Positions 34,232 through 47,225 are shown, counted from the stretch's first letter. The stretch is 64,000 bases of DNA from Glandiceps talaboti (GCF_964340395.1 NC_135561.1:20250240-20314239); one strand, 5' to 3'. Made by a program: numbers and translations. Notes: generated by a model from the sequence alone, not told the origin.

Positions 34232-34655
34232 CAGACAATCGCACAATGTCACACAAGCTCAAAACTTTGTTTGTTTGGGGGAGGGGGAGGGGGTCTGGCA
34301 TCAATGCAATTGCTGATCTTCATTTTCGCACTTCTGACCAAATTCAAAAACTTTCACTCCTTCAATGGATAACAACTTCTGTATTTACTACAGACATGTT
34401 GATAAGTTGATAAAAATTTACTTCTAATGTGAGATATGGTACTGGGTCTCTGGTAGTATTTTAATGTGTTTATCATCATGTTTTTACATTACATCGATCA
34501 TAGTAGTGTGACCGCTACAATTTTCATCATAGTTTACATCATATATAAACGTTTGATATCTCACTTGTGAACATTCCTTTAGAGGGAGGGGATTTTGACC
34601 TAAACGAACGATGTTCATTTGTTGAGCTTGTGTGACATTGTGCTATCATCCCTTA
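34232..34655. mobile_element. MITE family 3, copy 1
   Basis: The left tip ACAATCGCACAATGTCACAC and AAGCTCAA mirror the right tip TTGAGCTTGTGTGACATTGT plus GC. A second copy at 60288-60750 lies in the opposite orientation. Both interiors carry TGGCATYAATG, CACTTCTRACCAAATT and ATTTTCATCAT. There is no transposase. Confidence 0.85.
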
Positions 34656-34659
34656 AAAG

Positions 34660-36195
34660 CTGCAAAGTATAAGATTCTATAATAATATTTACAAGAATAG
34701 ATAGATGTCTATATCCAATAAGTCTAACAAGTATAAACTGTACCCGATATGTCAAGTATCTTATTTACTGGACGTAATAGTAATCACATTACAAAGTCTC
34801 ACTAACTGGGCACTGAAGTAGAAAGAATGCTAACACTAAAGCCCACACCAGTAGACATGTTATTTTTTATGCTTTATATCTATTCTCATTTTACATTATA
34901 TCTATACTTCAAGGAGCTGTCATCTGCCTCTTTACTACAAAATATTTTGATGTCATTTCAAAATGTCAGCAATCAGCCCGGAGGAAACAAATGACAAGAC
35001 CTTATATCAGTCTCAAGTATTTCTCTAAACAAGAAAAACTCACCAGAAATTGTCATCAAACCTGTTTAAATATCTCATGATGATACAGAAGCAGCTGTTA
35101 ATATCTAATTTTCACATGGAGCATAACTCAATAGAGCCTAGGGCAGTTTTCACTGTTGTGTTTTAGTTACAAATATTCTGCATGTCATTCTACTTCAGTA
35201 CACCTTTGACATATCAATGCATTATTATGTAAACTGGTTTTACACAGTGTGTATCATTATCAAACTTGTTTTTACAATCCTCTTCTGTTATTGTAACCCT
35301 GACGACACTAGAATGGATTTACGTGATGAAACTTACTTTGAGTGATGAACAACAACTGTGACAAACATACAGCACTTGCAGTGTTTTTACAAAGGTTATG
35401 GAACCCTGGAAATTGTACAGACGTTAAGTACAACTTGTCTAAGCCTTCCATACGATGAACAATCACTTTGAGTCGGAAATATTCGTAAAATGACTGGTAG
35501 ACTCAGATAGATTATATCTACATTGTAGTTCTTGAAAGGACAGTACCTAGAATTTAGAGTAGATTACCTTGATTTATAGCAGATTATCTTAATTTATAGC
35601 AGATTATCTTAAAGGCAAACTTTGGATGAGGATTAAAATTTAGGTTTGATAAACAGTTGTTTGGCAGAGTTATAGAAAAAGTTGGCCCATAACAACAGAA
35701 TGACCCCATAAATATAACACTAATGAGATAACCTGGGATTGAAACATTGGCCTTTAATGTATTCTAAAATAAAAAATTGCTTTAATGTTTAACTACTTTT
35801 AATACTGAAACATTCATCGATAGTCACTGGAATTGCCATGTAGTGATATGATCTTATTCTACTTTAAGACTGCAATATAACTCCTTGCAGACTTTAACGT
35901 CAACATAGAATACTGTTATATAATATGACAGAACACCACGGCCTCGCAATGGATGGGACGGCATACAGAAATTATTTAAACAAATGATTCGGTTTATTTC
36001 GCTGCCGTATTTTCAAAAGCGATCTAGGTAGTGAGAATACAGCAGAATAAACTGAATCACAAGTGACAGTGTTTGGACGATGTTTGGACAGTGTTTGGAC
36101 GATCATTGCCTGTTTTTCCTGTAATAGCAAGGAGAGTCCGCTGAGAATATTAACCACATTTATTTAATTACCAGCAATAAATGAGTTTAAAACTG
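34660..36195. other. Non-coding; 22-bp triplication
   Basis: AGATTATCTTAATTTATAGC repeats near 35560-35611, and GTTTGGAC(A/G) repeats near 36070-36101. The minus frame 35972-36157 follows an acceptor-like CTATTACAG but shows nothing recognisable. Confidence 0.4.
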
Positions 36196-36198
36196 GTC

Positions 36199-36432
36199 TG
36201 AACCCTCCACTAGTTTGTATCTCCCAGCAGGCTTTTTTAACTGAAAACTTGAAGACCTCCACCAGTTCGATCGCATTTCCCAGCAGGCTTTTAAACTGAA
36301 AACTTGAAGACCTCTACTAGTTTGTATCTCCCAGCAGGCTTTTTAACTGAAAACTTGAAGACCTCCACCAGTTCGTATCTCCCAGCAGGCTTTTTAACTG
36401 AAAACCTGAACACTTCCACTAGTTCGTATCTT
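36199..36432. repeat. ~52-bp minisatellite, about 4.5 copies
   Basis: Unit: CTCCACCAGTTCGTATCTCC, CAGCAGGCTTTTTAACTGAA, AACTTGAAGAC. The alternation CCACTAG versus CCACCAG between successive copies hints at a dimeric unit. Confidence 0.9.
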
Positions 36433-36439
36433 GAGGACC

Positions 36440-37734
36440 ACAACACTATAAGTGACTATTATTAACAGGAAAGGCAAATTGTCAGCTCCTGAAGTAGTAA
36501 CTTAATTACAAGTTACAAGTAGACTACATACCACGTGTACAATCCCCGGTGGAAAACACATAGCTGTAATCTCATCTCCTTTACTACTAGGTCTAGCCTA
36601 CCAATAGACTTGAAGGACTTAGACACTACTATATTATTTAAACTATCCTAACTGACCTTTTGATTTTTTTAATTCTTTGAATTTTTACTCGTCCTTCCAA
36701 GTCTACTATGATTCTTCATATCTGCTGGTACACGTATTACCATAAAATTCCTAATAGAAGCCGTGGCTTAGGTTAGGAAATCTATTTATAAATCAGCGTC
36801 GATAGGATGTGAAGTCATCACACGGCTTCGAATGATAACTTTTGTCAAACTCGATCGAGCTCGCCTGTTTTTTGCTAATTAATTGATTATTTATGAGGTT
36901 GTCCCTAACATTAGTTGAATACTTTGTGATCATTGCTATCATTATATATTTTTTCAATTCAGTACTGTTGGAATCTACAAAAAAAATTCACAAAATAATA
37001 GCCACTTGGTTCACTCACACTTGAACTTGTACTTGTACACAATTTCTGTAACGTAGCTATATCCACGTGTACATAGCAATGTAGTAGTAAAGGTCAGAGG
37101 TAAATGTTGACTTCTGGCAAGCTCAAAAAGCTAATGCGGCTTGTATTGGGATATTTTTGCATTTCCTAAAGTTGTGATTATTCTATTGGCATGTTGTCAG
37201 AACTCGGGGTGCAGATTTTATTGAGGTGTCGGCTGCAATTAGGAATTCTACGTTAAGCCCAACACAACACACATAATGTATGCAAAACATTGGTAGATCA
37301 GTCACATTTCCATATATTTGTCGGCAAAAAAACTCTCACTTTATATACATCCTCACTGGGTGTAGGATACTCCTATACAGTGGTTAATCTTGTGTGACTC
37401 GAGATATAAATTCTGTGTTTATGATACAAGAATTTAAACATGGTGATATTCCTATAGGCTATACTTTCACTTATCTCAAACACATCAACTTTGAAGATTA
37501 CAGTTTAAAAGTTCACATCATTGCAGGGCATACTTTGTGAATGGATTGTGATTTACCAGTAAGTCTGTATTTGCACAGACTAAGTATAAAAATAGAAGAA
37601 AGTGCAGTAAGTCGCTGATAAAATCTGAATCAAAGTTTGCCTCTAACAACTAGGTCACTTCTAGCAATGTAATGTTCAGCAAATCAGTATGCTCAGAGTA
37701 CAAAAAACATCACAGCCATTGACAGCCTGTCAGT

Positions 37735-37735
<1 letters not shown>
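36440..37735. other. Non-coding; homeobox-like AT motif cluster
   Basis: No gene. GCTAATTAATTGATTATTTA near 36876-36895 stacks several TAAT cores beside CpG-containing sequence (ACTCGATCGAGCTCGCC). Confidence 0.35.
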
Positions 37736-37737
<2 letters not shown>

Positions 37738-37823
<86 letters not shown>

Positions 37824-37832
37824 TACACACAC
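37738..37832. repeat. (CA)n microsatellite
   Basis: About 40 AC units then ATACATACACACAC. The plus-strand poly-His-Thr frame is a repeat product. Confidence 0.97.
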
Positions 37833-38123
37833 TCTACGTATTGCATAATTTTATACTTTGGGTTCTGCAGTCATTTCATTATTACCCATCATGTAAATTT
37901 CAAACAATTGCAAAGTAGGTGAATGAAATTGAAGTGAAACCTTACAAACTCTCCCAAAGTCACCTAGTGGGGGCTCACTTCACCTTTAGTTTACATTCAA
38001 GCACTAATTTGAAGTATTCATGTCTTATCAGTTTTTCTGAGTTTTCTTTGTACTGATTTCCAATACTGTCAATGTATAGTCTATCAAACCATAGATTCCT
38101 ACAGCAAAAAAAAAACTTTTAAT

Positions 38124-38522
38124 TTAGGCCGAGACAAAAAAAATTGTTTGGTTCTGGTTCCCTGATCCCCACCTATTTTTTCACGCCGACTCTAAACTCT
38201 GTTTTACATATTTGACAAAAAAATAATAAACTTGCAAAAATTGTGAAGTCTCGCAAGAAATACTGGATGCAGAAACTGACATCAACTTAAACAGACAATA
38301 TAAAACTGTTTTTCCAATCTGTAATGGCTGTACATCTGATGAGAAGAAACCAATACCACAGGGACCATATGGAAAACGATGGAAAACATAACTACATGTA
38401 CCTGAACTAGACACTCACATATGTCAAAAAAATATCTGAAAAAAAAAATCAAAAATCTGCCTATCCCACCTACTCTAAAATTGAGCGTAATCAGAACCAC
38501 ACAATTAGTTTTGTTAGACCTT
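38124..38522. mobile_element. MITE family 2, copy 2
   Basis: TTAGGCCGAGACAAAAAAAA and TTGTTTGGTTCTGG on the left mirror CAGAACCACACAATT and TTTTGTTAGACCTT on the right. The internal core is the same as in copy 1 (18218-18625). Confidence 0.85.
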
Positions 38523-38529
38523 ATCAACC

Positions 38530-39455
38530 ATTACACTAGAGCATGATGACAATAATTGCCATATATAAATCAGTTCACTGATGATCACATAAAATGCAAA
38601 CTTTGTGACTTGGAAGTAAACTATCTCAACAAACTGGTTCAATACAATTATTTTCTGGTTCATAAACCTAATTTTCTTCTCTGAAGACTATAGGACGTCA
38701 AGTCCTGATTCAGCTTTCAGGAATATCAAAAGTACATTTGAGAGATAATTTAACTATTAGTCCTAAGGGATTCAAAAAACAATTTGTAGTTTTAAAAAAA
38801 AAACTACAAAAATTTAATCATGTTTTCTTTATCCTTTCTACTAACAATCATGATTACAGCAGATTCCCTCTATTATACCATGCATGAGCCATTTATGTCA
38901 CTAGTTTTGCTGTGTTCAAAATATGAGTCAAAACATTCAAAATTACCAATACTTTCCCTGATTTTTCTTTGATATTACTGGCACTGGTATAATTATGTTA
39001 TTCTCCAATATTTTTCTTCATTCAGCCGGAAAATGCTCGTGATCTAAGGATTGTCTAGCGACTCAAGAAAATTGAGTCAAGAAAGATGTATTGCTCAATA
39101 TGTTTACTCATCTAGCGACTCATGGTTACAAATGCCCCTTTAGGTCACTTGTATTCTCCTTGGCTGAACTGAAGAAAACTATTGGGGGAGTGACATCTGA
39201 TTAATACATATGTACCTGTGATTACTTGCACCACTGCAGGCACACTAGTGGTATTTACACTAAAGTACAATACCAAAAACATTATTGCATACCTGCATGC
39301 AAATGATATGCAAATGAAGGCACAATCGTTCATTGTACACAACAACCTGTGATCGCACTGTGTCAGTTTATGGAAATTTCCCGTTTCCGATAAACACATG
39401 AAATGATAACAGAACCCCATTGTGAATGATTGTATGCTCCTCTGAGAGGTGAGGA
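38530..39455. other. Non-coding, no feature recognised
   Basis: No exon supported. TCTAGCGACTCA is repeated at 39054 and 39112. Confidence 0.4.
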
Positions 39456-39459
39456 AGTA

Positions 39460-39530
39460 AAGGGTTGTTGTGCCACTATAGTTACGTGCCAGGGGTAATA
39501 ATTATAAAGTGCTTTGAGCACAGAACAAAG
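39460..39530 (+). mobile_element. SINE fragment, 3' region
   Basis: TGTGCCACTATAGTTACGTG and AATTATAAAGTGCTTTGAGC match the 3' part of the SINE at 553-890. The tail is lost. Confidence 0.65.
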
Positions 39531-39544
39531 CCTTGGGAGTTCGT

Positions 39545-39860
39545 TACGTAGATTTAAACTGATTCCTGTCTTGAACAATAATACTGGTATGATTTTAATT
39601 TAAAATATCAATTCTCTATACAATATGGCTTTCAAAAAACTGATATTGAAAAACACTGACAACTATAAACTTAGGATGTCATAGATTTCCATTTTTCATA
39701 CACCAATTATTTTTTACGGCAAACTCCAGAACAAAGAGTTTATCAAGTAGATTGAAACAGATTCCTGTCTTGAACAATAATACCAATATGATCTTGATTT
39801 GAAATATCAACTCTGTACAATATGGCTTTCAAAACGCTGATTTTAAAAAACACTGACAAC
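39545..39860. repeat. Two diverged ~190-bp copies
   Basis: GATTCCTGTCTTGAACAATA, TGGCTTTCAAAA and AACACTGACAACT recur at 39560-39665 and 39750-39862, an old tandem duplication. Confidence 0.7.
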
Positions 39861-40365
39861 TCTAAAAAAAGAAAAAAAAAGAGAGAGTGCACTCAAAGAG
39901 ATTTATGATGTCGGAAGAGAGATATGTACCGGGTACATCACTGGAAGTCTTTAACAGTTGGTAATTTGAATAAATTCTTATCTTGAGGGAATGTGCACAG
40001 TCTTCCTTGATTCAATTATTATACATTATATAGTCCTGAGTGCATTTCAGTCAATTCAATTCACCATGGTAGCATCTTATTTCCATCCTTTTACTTTAAA
40101 TTACTTCTTCACCGTATTTTTTTAAAATCATTTTGTATCTCCATGTCTTGTATACTGTCAGTTTCTACGACAGTGGAAGCTAGACTTTCAGCTTGTTAAA
40201 CCTAGACACAAACTAAAACAAATAATACTCACATGCAGAATCAATGTCATTTCATGTACATCATGTCAAACTTTATTAATTTCACCTGTTTACTATTTCC
40301 TTTGTATAATTCCTACATCTCCAAAACTACATTTTGCTTGTCATTTCCATTATTTCATGTCAGTT

Positions 40366-40705
40366 TTTGTTAAGGATGGTATCAAGCAGGTAAATCTACC
40401 GGGGTTCCCTAGTAGTTTTACCACGGTTACCAAACAAAATTACGGTAGATTGTTGGGGACACTATGCAACTTTTACTCCTTTTTCCTCTCTGTTACCGGT
40501 GTTCCTGAAAATGATGGTAGCTTGTATGGGAAACTATGCAACTTTTATCCCTTTCAACTTGCTGTTACCGGGGATACGAAACAAAATTCTGGTAGACCCC
40601 TTACTGTGGTTCCCAAACAAAGATTGTATGGGGAATCTATGCAACTTTTACCCCTTTCTGTTACAGGGGTTCCCCAATCTTGGCAAAAACACTGCATGTA
40701 TTGTA
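40366..40705. repeat. Dispersed family 12, copy 2 (tandem ~90-bp units)
   Basis: Three or four units with GTTACCGG, GGTTCCC, TATGGGGAA and CTATGCAACTTTTA. Homologous to 22023-22206. The 181-codon plus frame here runs through the repeat and is not called. Confidence 0.7.
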
Positions 40706-40709
40706 TGTA

Positions 40710-41770
40710 CATCAGCACATCGTTCCTGTCACTTCCAGAACTTGAAATAACCTTTCATATAATACAATTATTTTCATTCTCACCTTGTCCTATCCATCAA
40801 CTTAACTACTATAAAGTTCAAAGGTCATCATTCAGATTCACCATTCATTGTACGTGTACTATATCAATTTTACCGGTATATACTTATTGTCAAGATCAAT
40901 AATCTTCCAGAAAAAAAATCACAAATTATTTTCAATTCCTCATTGACAAAACTGGATTTTAAAAATTCTTCACCAATATGACCACCATAAATGTCAGTTC
41001 CTGAGACACTTCATTCACATGTTTTATTTTTATCTCTTTTATACTTCATCAGCAGCATTGGGGTTTTTTAAGTTATTAAGTTTAGGTTTCAGTGCTAAAT
41101 GTATTCAAGTAAGTCAGACTGGCAAACTGAATCAAACTCACACAACTAACTCAGTTATGATATCTGAATAAAGGAACATGACAGAATTTATCCCTTGATA
41201 TAAAAATGTATTCAAATGATCATTTCAAGTACAACCTAAGATGAAACATCAGTTCAAAAGATGTCTGGCTCATTTAGCATCCATCTTAATAATACAACAA
41301 AGAAAACACACAACAGTCTACTAGACTACCGGTAATCATGGCATATGTATACATTCAATGAAAATTTGAACTCCTGACCAAAGAGTATTCTCACCATACA
41401 ATTGCATTCATATACTCTCCACACTGTTAATGACTTGAACGATTTAACAAACATTGACAGCTCTCCATCTATTGGAATGTTCAAAGGGAGACACATGTCA
41501 AAACAAGTAGCAATGTTGAGGAAGCTACACTGGGAATGTTTAGAAATCCATTCAAAGTGCTCCAGACTATTCCATGGCATGAAAAGCACTGAATGGAAAA
41601 GTTGACATCCCTACCTTTCCATCTTTCCTAACAGAAAATGTGTTTTATCAATATGTTGTTTTCTTAAAAAGTTAAAATTCTATCATTAGCCCATACACAC
41701 TATACTGTACAACAATGTACCATCACTATTAAAGTACTGTATGTAATCATAAAATACATAGTACCGACAA
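40710..41770. other. Non-coding, no feature recognised
   Basis: Overlapping frames on both strands at 41326-41605 cancel out as evidence. No splice-framed exon. Confidence 0.4.
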
Positions 41771-41774
41771 TATC

Positions 41775-42105
41775 TGTTATTAAAGTGATCATATAGATGA
41801 GGACTGGGTATTTATTTTAGACTTTTAATTTATAAAACACTTTTATCCTGGCTTCCTACTTGAAAAATCAATATGAAACAACATTGACCAAGTCTGTGTT
41901 TGCCAGTCAATACGTTGCAAAAAGCTAAAACTTGTACGTACAATAACAACATTTTACACATTTATTGATGTTTTGCAATTTATTAAGTTACAAACACAGA
42001 TTTGGTCTATGTTTTTTCAAGTAGTAAAACCATGATAAAATTGTTTTATAAATTAAAAATCCAAACTAATTGTCCAATCTTCATCCATATGGCCACTCTA
42101 CAATG
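41775..42105. mobile_element. MITE family 1, second full copy
   Basis: Left tip AAGTGATCATATAGATGAGG, right tip TCATCCATATGGCCACTCT. Both arms carry TATAAA(A)CA, GAAACA(A/T) and ACCAAGTCTGTGTTTG or its complement. Structure as at 17557-17899. Confidence 0.85.
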
Positions 42106-42127
42106 GATAAATCTGTTCCCATCCTTT

Positions 42128-42262
42128 CAAGGAATTCACTCTTGACATCAGTCAATGGTTAGTTTATACACCAAAGTACCACACAGTACATCTCAAGGAA
42201 TTCACTCTAGACATTAGTCAGTGGTTAGTTTATACCCCCAAAGTACCACACAGTACATCTCT
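42128..42262. repeat. ~66-bp tandem duplication
   Basis: CAAGGAATTCACTCT, GGTTAGTTTATAC and AAAGTACCACACAGTACATC occur twice in the same order. Confidence 0.9.
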
Positions 42263-42421
42263 GTTAATTATGGGACACATATCTCACCACCTTTTCACCT
42301 CCGCTTGACATTTATTAGTCAATGGTTAACCTTTAAATCAATCAATGAATGAATCATGATCCTCATGTACAGTGCGGGGCAACATCAATAGTTCTATGGA
42401 GACTAAACAAGTAATATCTTG

Positions 42422-42706
42422 CAGGGCTCGAAATTAACAATAGTCCCATGCCCACAGACCACCAATTCTGGTCATGGGGCTACCACAGTTTGCAGCTGGT
42501 AGCCCACTCAGGCTACCGCTGATTATGTGGTGAGGATGGAAGATTTATGGACATGAAAGTATTTAACAATACAAATATTTCCAATAGAGGAAATCTGTTT
42601 TCAGTTCAGGAATATCGGACTACAGGTCACCATCCTTGGGCTACCAATTTCTGAAACTGGTAGCCCACTAGGACTACCAAAGAAAAAAAGTTAATTTCAA
42701 GCCCTG
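42422..42706. mobile_element. 285-bp inverted-repeat element with 5-bp flanking duplication
   Basis: The left end CAGGGCTCGAAATTAAC mirrors the right end GTTAATTTCAAGCCCTG. Subterminal GGCTACCA, CTGGTAGCCCACT and GGCTACC blocks occur on both sides. Both ends abut TCTTG (42417-42421 and 42707-42711). CAGGG tips are typical of hAT-like non-autonomous elements, but those make 8-bp duplications, so the class is open. Confidence 0.85.
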
Positions 42707-42714
42707 TCTTGTCA

Positions 42715-43630
42715 TACGGGAGTACAGAGGTTTAGAAACATTTCAGTATTCATCTGACAGAAACAATTTGACATTTAATGGAATCTGTTTTGTACCCCAT
42801 AATACAAATATTTCTAAACAAATGTCATTAAATCGAGAAATAGTAGAATTTTCACTTTAGTAAATGAATGGCACTAATACATTAAATTGTCCATAAAAGA
42901 GTACTTACGCATGAGGCCTAAATAAAAGAATTTATTTTTTTATCCTACATTGAACTCTTGATCTCAACCCCTATTCCAGTATTATCTCCTCAATATGGAT
43001 AGTTACGTTAACAGAATGATGATGGATGTGACTTCACTTTTTATAGCTCTTATAACATCAATAAATGCACTTAAGTCCTGGAGACTAATAGAAAAGTCAA
43101 GTGGACAATACAGACATACTGTACATTGTACATATGCAAGGTAAACTATTACCAAATAGTGAGTTTTAGCTACATGTAGTCAAGTGTGTTCCATATATAT
43201 ATATATATAGCATTATAGTCGTGTGATTTGTAAGCAACACACACATTCCACAGCAGACGTCTGTAGGTGAAAAGGGTAGTCTTTACGTAACGGTACAATT
43301 TATGTTGAGTTTTTTCTTACCTTTTTTCATTGAAATATGTTGTAAATTTGATATCAAAGAAATGTAACTGTAAACTACTTGTTCAGTGATTCCTTTGGGT
43401 GCTTTGCAGGAAAAATGGCTAAAATACCAATGGCATTCCTTCACTCTTCTGAACAGAAGATGCATGCATGCATATGCCATTGTCTTTCAAGTTTGTGTTC
43501 TGAAAGCGTAGCTAAAAACAACTCTCAAAGCGGCATTACATCTACGCCTGCATAATAATAACATGCAGTTAAACCTCTCTAATTATTTCTGTTTAATTTT
43601 AGATGATATCTAAATAATTTCCCTGGAGAA
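42715..43630. other. Non-coding, no feature recognised
   Basis: A short (AT)n at about 43192-43208. Nothing else recognised. Confidence 0.4.
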
Positions 43631-43639
43631 ACAGTTTTG

Positions 43640-43990
43640 GAATTCAAAATTTACGACTAAAAATTACATTTTCAGTCAAATCACATATCAAGATTGGGGT
43701 CATCATGTCATCAACAATTCTTCATCTACACATCCCAAGAAAGATCCCCACAAATTTCCAGACAAATCAACTCGTTACTTTTTTAGTTTGGTTAATTATT
43801 ACCCAAAATTCACAGTTTTTTAAACCCAACTTTAATGCACATCTATGGTGTGATCAGTTTGATTTTAACAATGTCTCAACTGAACACCTTACATTTTGAC
43901 TGTCAAATACCAACTTGAACTTGAAGGTGATTGGTCCAGTAGTTTTTCACTTTTACTTGTTTACACACAATCACATTTCATCATGCCTAT
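43640..43990. repeat. Dispersed family 6, copy 2
   Basis: Aligns with 33230-33690 across its length, but ends TTTACACACAATCACA without the long simple repeat. Confidence 0.75.
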
Positions 43991-43999
43991 AGCATTGAT

Positions 44000-45230
44000 G
44001 AAGAATAGTTCAATAGTAATGGAGAAAAAATGAATTCAAAATTTATGAAGTTCAACATATGTTAATTGCTGTCATTGTTTTCAAAATCCCACCATCAGTA
44101 CATACCTGTGAATGTACCACAGATAGCATAAAATAAAACAAGCAAGCAACTTGATCAAAAGCCTACAGTAGGCAAGGAAAGTTCAAACAATAATCTCAAC
44201 CTAAACTTGCCTCAAAACAAAATTACAATATCATTAATTCTAAGAATTCAAACTTCTGGTGAATTGTTTGCAGGCAATGGCATGTATCTCTTAACAGGTC
44301 ATACGGGTGACATGAAAAAAAGTTCATGTGACTGAGATGTAGATTTGTAGTAGTTCATGTATTCTACTTGTTTTGATGTGAACAAGACAATTACATTTAA
44401 TTTTTGCCCCTAAATTAACAATTTATCAACAACTGGGACAAAATATACCTAATATGCTAACAAAGTTAAACACCATCCCCTCTCACTATATTGTACAGTC
44501 TTCGCTAGTCTCTCTTTCTCTACACCCTGTCTATGAACTGTATGGAGCTACTACATTCAATGGAATATGTACTGACTTATCAGCCAAGTTATAACTGTGA
44601 AAGTGTAAGGCTAAAACATTTAAACAGGAGAGAAGCTAGGGTACATCCTAGACACAAGCATCCATGTAGTTTTCAGTGACGTACAGTGATCACACAGACC
44701 AGACAATTAAACACATTCACAGTGAGGGGTCAATCTCTGCTATCTGTATTGTGTTTATCTTAACACAAAATCTTGTAGTCAGTGTCACTAAACTTGATAT
44801 CTCTATACACATATATCTTGATAGACTATGGCTCACTCCATGGAAATCCACAGTGTATATATCCACCTATTTCAATTATACAAAGGCATACAACACTTTG
44901 CAATCACTGTTTCTAAAACATGAACTGAGAGGGACATTATATCCATAAGTTCAGCAAGTCCTACAAAGAAACACCTGCCTGTCTGTGTAAGCTCTAGATT
45001 CTTGGCACTGCCATAAATGAATACTTAACATCAAAATATGACCATATCATAATGCCAAAAGCACAAAGGGCATATTGTGAAGTTTTAATTCATGGGGATT
45101 ATTTTCCAGCAATAACATACATCTGCTAAGAATGTCAATGAGATTGTATATGTATGACGAAACAACTTGGGTGCCACTGTATCACTTTAACACTCCCTGG
45201 ATTCAATTATTAACATGCGAATAAAACAGT
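44000..45230. other. Non-coding, no feature recognised
   Basis: No supported exon or repeat. Confidence 0.4.
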
Positions 45231-45234
45231 GTGC

Positions 45235-45540
45235 CTCAGAAATAAATTATTTCAACTTTTGCTGTTGCTTTGTTCAAGAAAACTCAAACCTATTCTCTGT
45301 TAAAATCAAGAAAAAAATCAGCGGTTGGCCATTGTACAGATTTCTGAAATTGAGGACAAATTGCCAAAAGTCAGCCATTTTTTAATCCAATATGGCTGCT
45401 GAATTCATTAAAACACAATTGGAAAAAAAATATTTAATTGTCAATTTCCTTGAAAACACGACCCCTAAATTGTTTTTTTATTTCCAAAGGACCAGAAGCA
45501 AACTTCTATATGACAAAGATATAAATAGAGAGCTTATAAG
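45235..45540 (-). repeat. Dispersed family 5, inverted copy
   Basis: The reverse complement carries GCAGCCATATTGGATT, AAAATGGCTGA, AGAATAGGTTTGAGTTTTCT, TGAACAAAGCAACAGCAAAA and GCTTCTGGTCCTTTGGAAAT, in the order found at 63690-63980. Confidence 0.8.
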
Positions 45541-46129
45541 GGTACAATAGTGTCCAATTAATCTTTTCCTCCAAACACAAACTTGAAAATTGTTAACCGG
45601 AATTTTCAATTATACATTTCATTATTTGTCCACAGTTTGACCCACTATTCAGAATACGTAGCTGTGTGGGCATGTGAACCTAATATCTTGGGTCATTTAG
45701 GAGTTTGTAAAATATCCTTGTAAGCAACTACAACTAATTTTGTTGGTCGACATTCTTGTAATAAATCAAACTTGTCTCTAGTACAGTTCAATCATCCAAT
45801 CACCATGTATTCCTTGGCAGTCATTTCAGGCGATGGTAGAAATCTGCTAACTACTTATCAAGAGTATTACAAATTGAAATGTATAGCTGTCTTGGAACAA
45901 AATCATAGTATTTAGTTAATTATTTACTGATTTCCCTGCCTCAAAACCTATTACCATCCCTTACAGTCAATTAAGTTTTTTCTTTGAAGTATGGATTTCT
46001 TGGCACAAAACCAAAGTTAATTACTGATTTTCTTGTTCTAGTATCACAGACTACACTCCTTACATTCAGTTAAGTTCTCTCAGATTTTATAATCAAGAAG
46101 ATCCATAACACACCTAATCTCTGCCAGCA

Positions 46130-46365
46130 GAGATTGAAGCACAGAAACAAGGGGATAAATGTACTGTACAGTACGGGATAAAATGCTGGAAATCTCAAAA
46201 ATGGCCAAACACATGTCGACTATACTTGGGTTTCTTCACAGTTTCAAAATCAATAAGTTACTGAGGTACTATATTATCACCCAAATCATATTTAAATTGA
46301 TAGCTGCAGTAATCAATACTAATGGAATAAATAAGATTGACCGGAGTCTTCCTTTAAATTAATTC
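46130..46365. repeat. Dispersed family 9, copy 1
   Basis: Shares GGAAATCTCAAAAATGGCCA, a TTCTTCACA(A/G)...TTTC(C/A)AAA block, GATAGC...AGTAATCAATAC and GAC(C/T)GGA(G/C)T(C/T)TTCCTTTAA with 58868-59170 and the array at 61436-62249. Confidence 0.7.
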
Positions 46366-46683
46366 ACAGCTGTGCTAACAATTCATGGATGATCAAAAAC
46401 AGGAATTCATTTCTATCAAAGTGATTTCTTTCTTGGCAATCTTTCAATCAATGAATAAAATATATATGTACTGAACTTCCTGAGGCATCTACATCTAGTG
46501 TCAACCACTTCAACTCTTTTGGTGTACTTCTTTCCGCTTTTTTTTTTTACAATCAAAATAAAAAAAGTGAAACTAAGGAAATCAGAAGACCTTTACTTTA
46601 CACGTCTATTCCTGTCAATAACATCCTGTTTTTAATTAGAAAGTAGTTAATGTAAGATAGCATTGCATCTCAAGAATTAATTA

Positions 46684-46862
46684 CTGAAAATCAAATTTTT
46701 TTACTCTTGCCATGTGTTGTAATATGAAAGCTTTAAGCTTTTTAGCAATACTTTTGAAATAATAAATGTAATTTGAGAGTTCATCATCTTGTTTTCAAGC
46801 AAAATGTACCTTTTATTTGTCCATGTATAAAGTGGCTATATTGGATTTTAGAACAGTCTAGT
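46684..46862 (+). repeat. Dispersed family 5, diverged copy
   Basis: CTGAAAATCAAATTTTTTTA, CTTTTGAAATAATAAATG, CATCTTGTTTTCAAG and GGCTATATTGGATTTTAGAA, in family order. Confidence 0.6.
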
Positions 46863-46869
46863 CCACTAC

Positions 46870-47225
46870 ACATTACTATCATCTCCACTCTATAGTCACA
46901 TAGATTTCTCTAGTACAGAATTCAGTTTTCACCATCAACAGCTATAGTTTATGTTATTGGAACATTGATATAAACACGATGATGTTATTACGTCCTCACG
47001 TCACTTACATTCAAACTGGAGGTTGAGTTTGTAGTAATCGAAACAAAGTAACCAATTACAACCACCTGTCAATATGTGATAGATTACTACTAACATGCAC
47101 TGTTCATTTCTGCCTGAGCAGGAGATTCAGCTAGATTTTCAATAGAATTTGTTTGTTTGACTATACTATACGTTAGGAAGAGATCATAGAGAACGACTAC
47201 ACATATAGTAACTAGACTAATTTTA
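46870..47225. other. Non-coding, no feature recognised
   Basis: No supported exon. Confidence 0.4.

Noticed and set aside
35972-36157. Minus frame after CTATTACAG as a terminal exon
   Set aside because: Contains a short GTTTGGAC repeat, no domain, and no upstream exon found.
38333-38350. CTGATGAGAAGAAACC as a hammerhead core (also at 50297)
   Set aside because: Only three bases separate CTGATGA from GAAAC, so no stem II can form; it is part of the MITE family 2 core.
40357-40902. 181-codon plus frame
   Set aside because: Lies in dispersed repeat family 12 with tandem units; no recognisable domain, and the homologous copy at 22 kb is not open.
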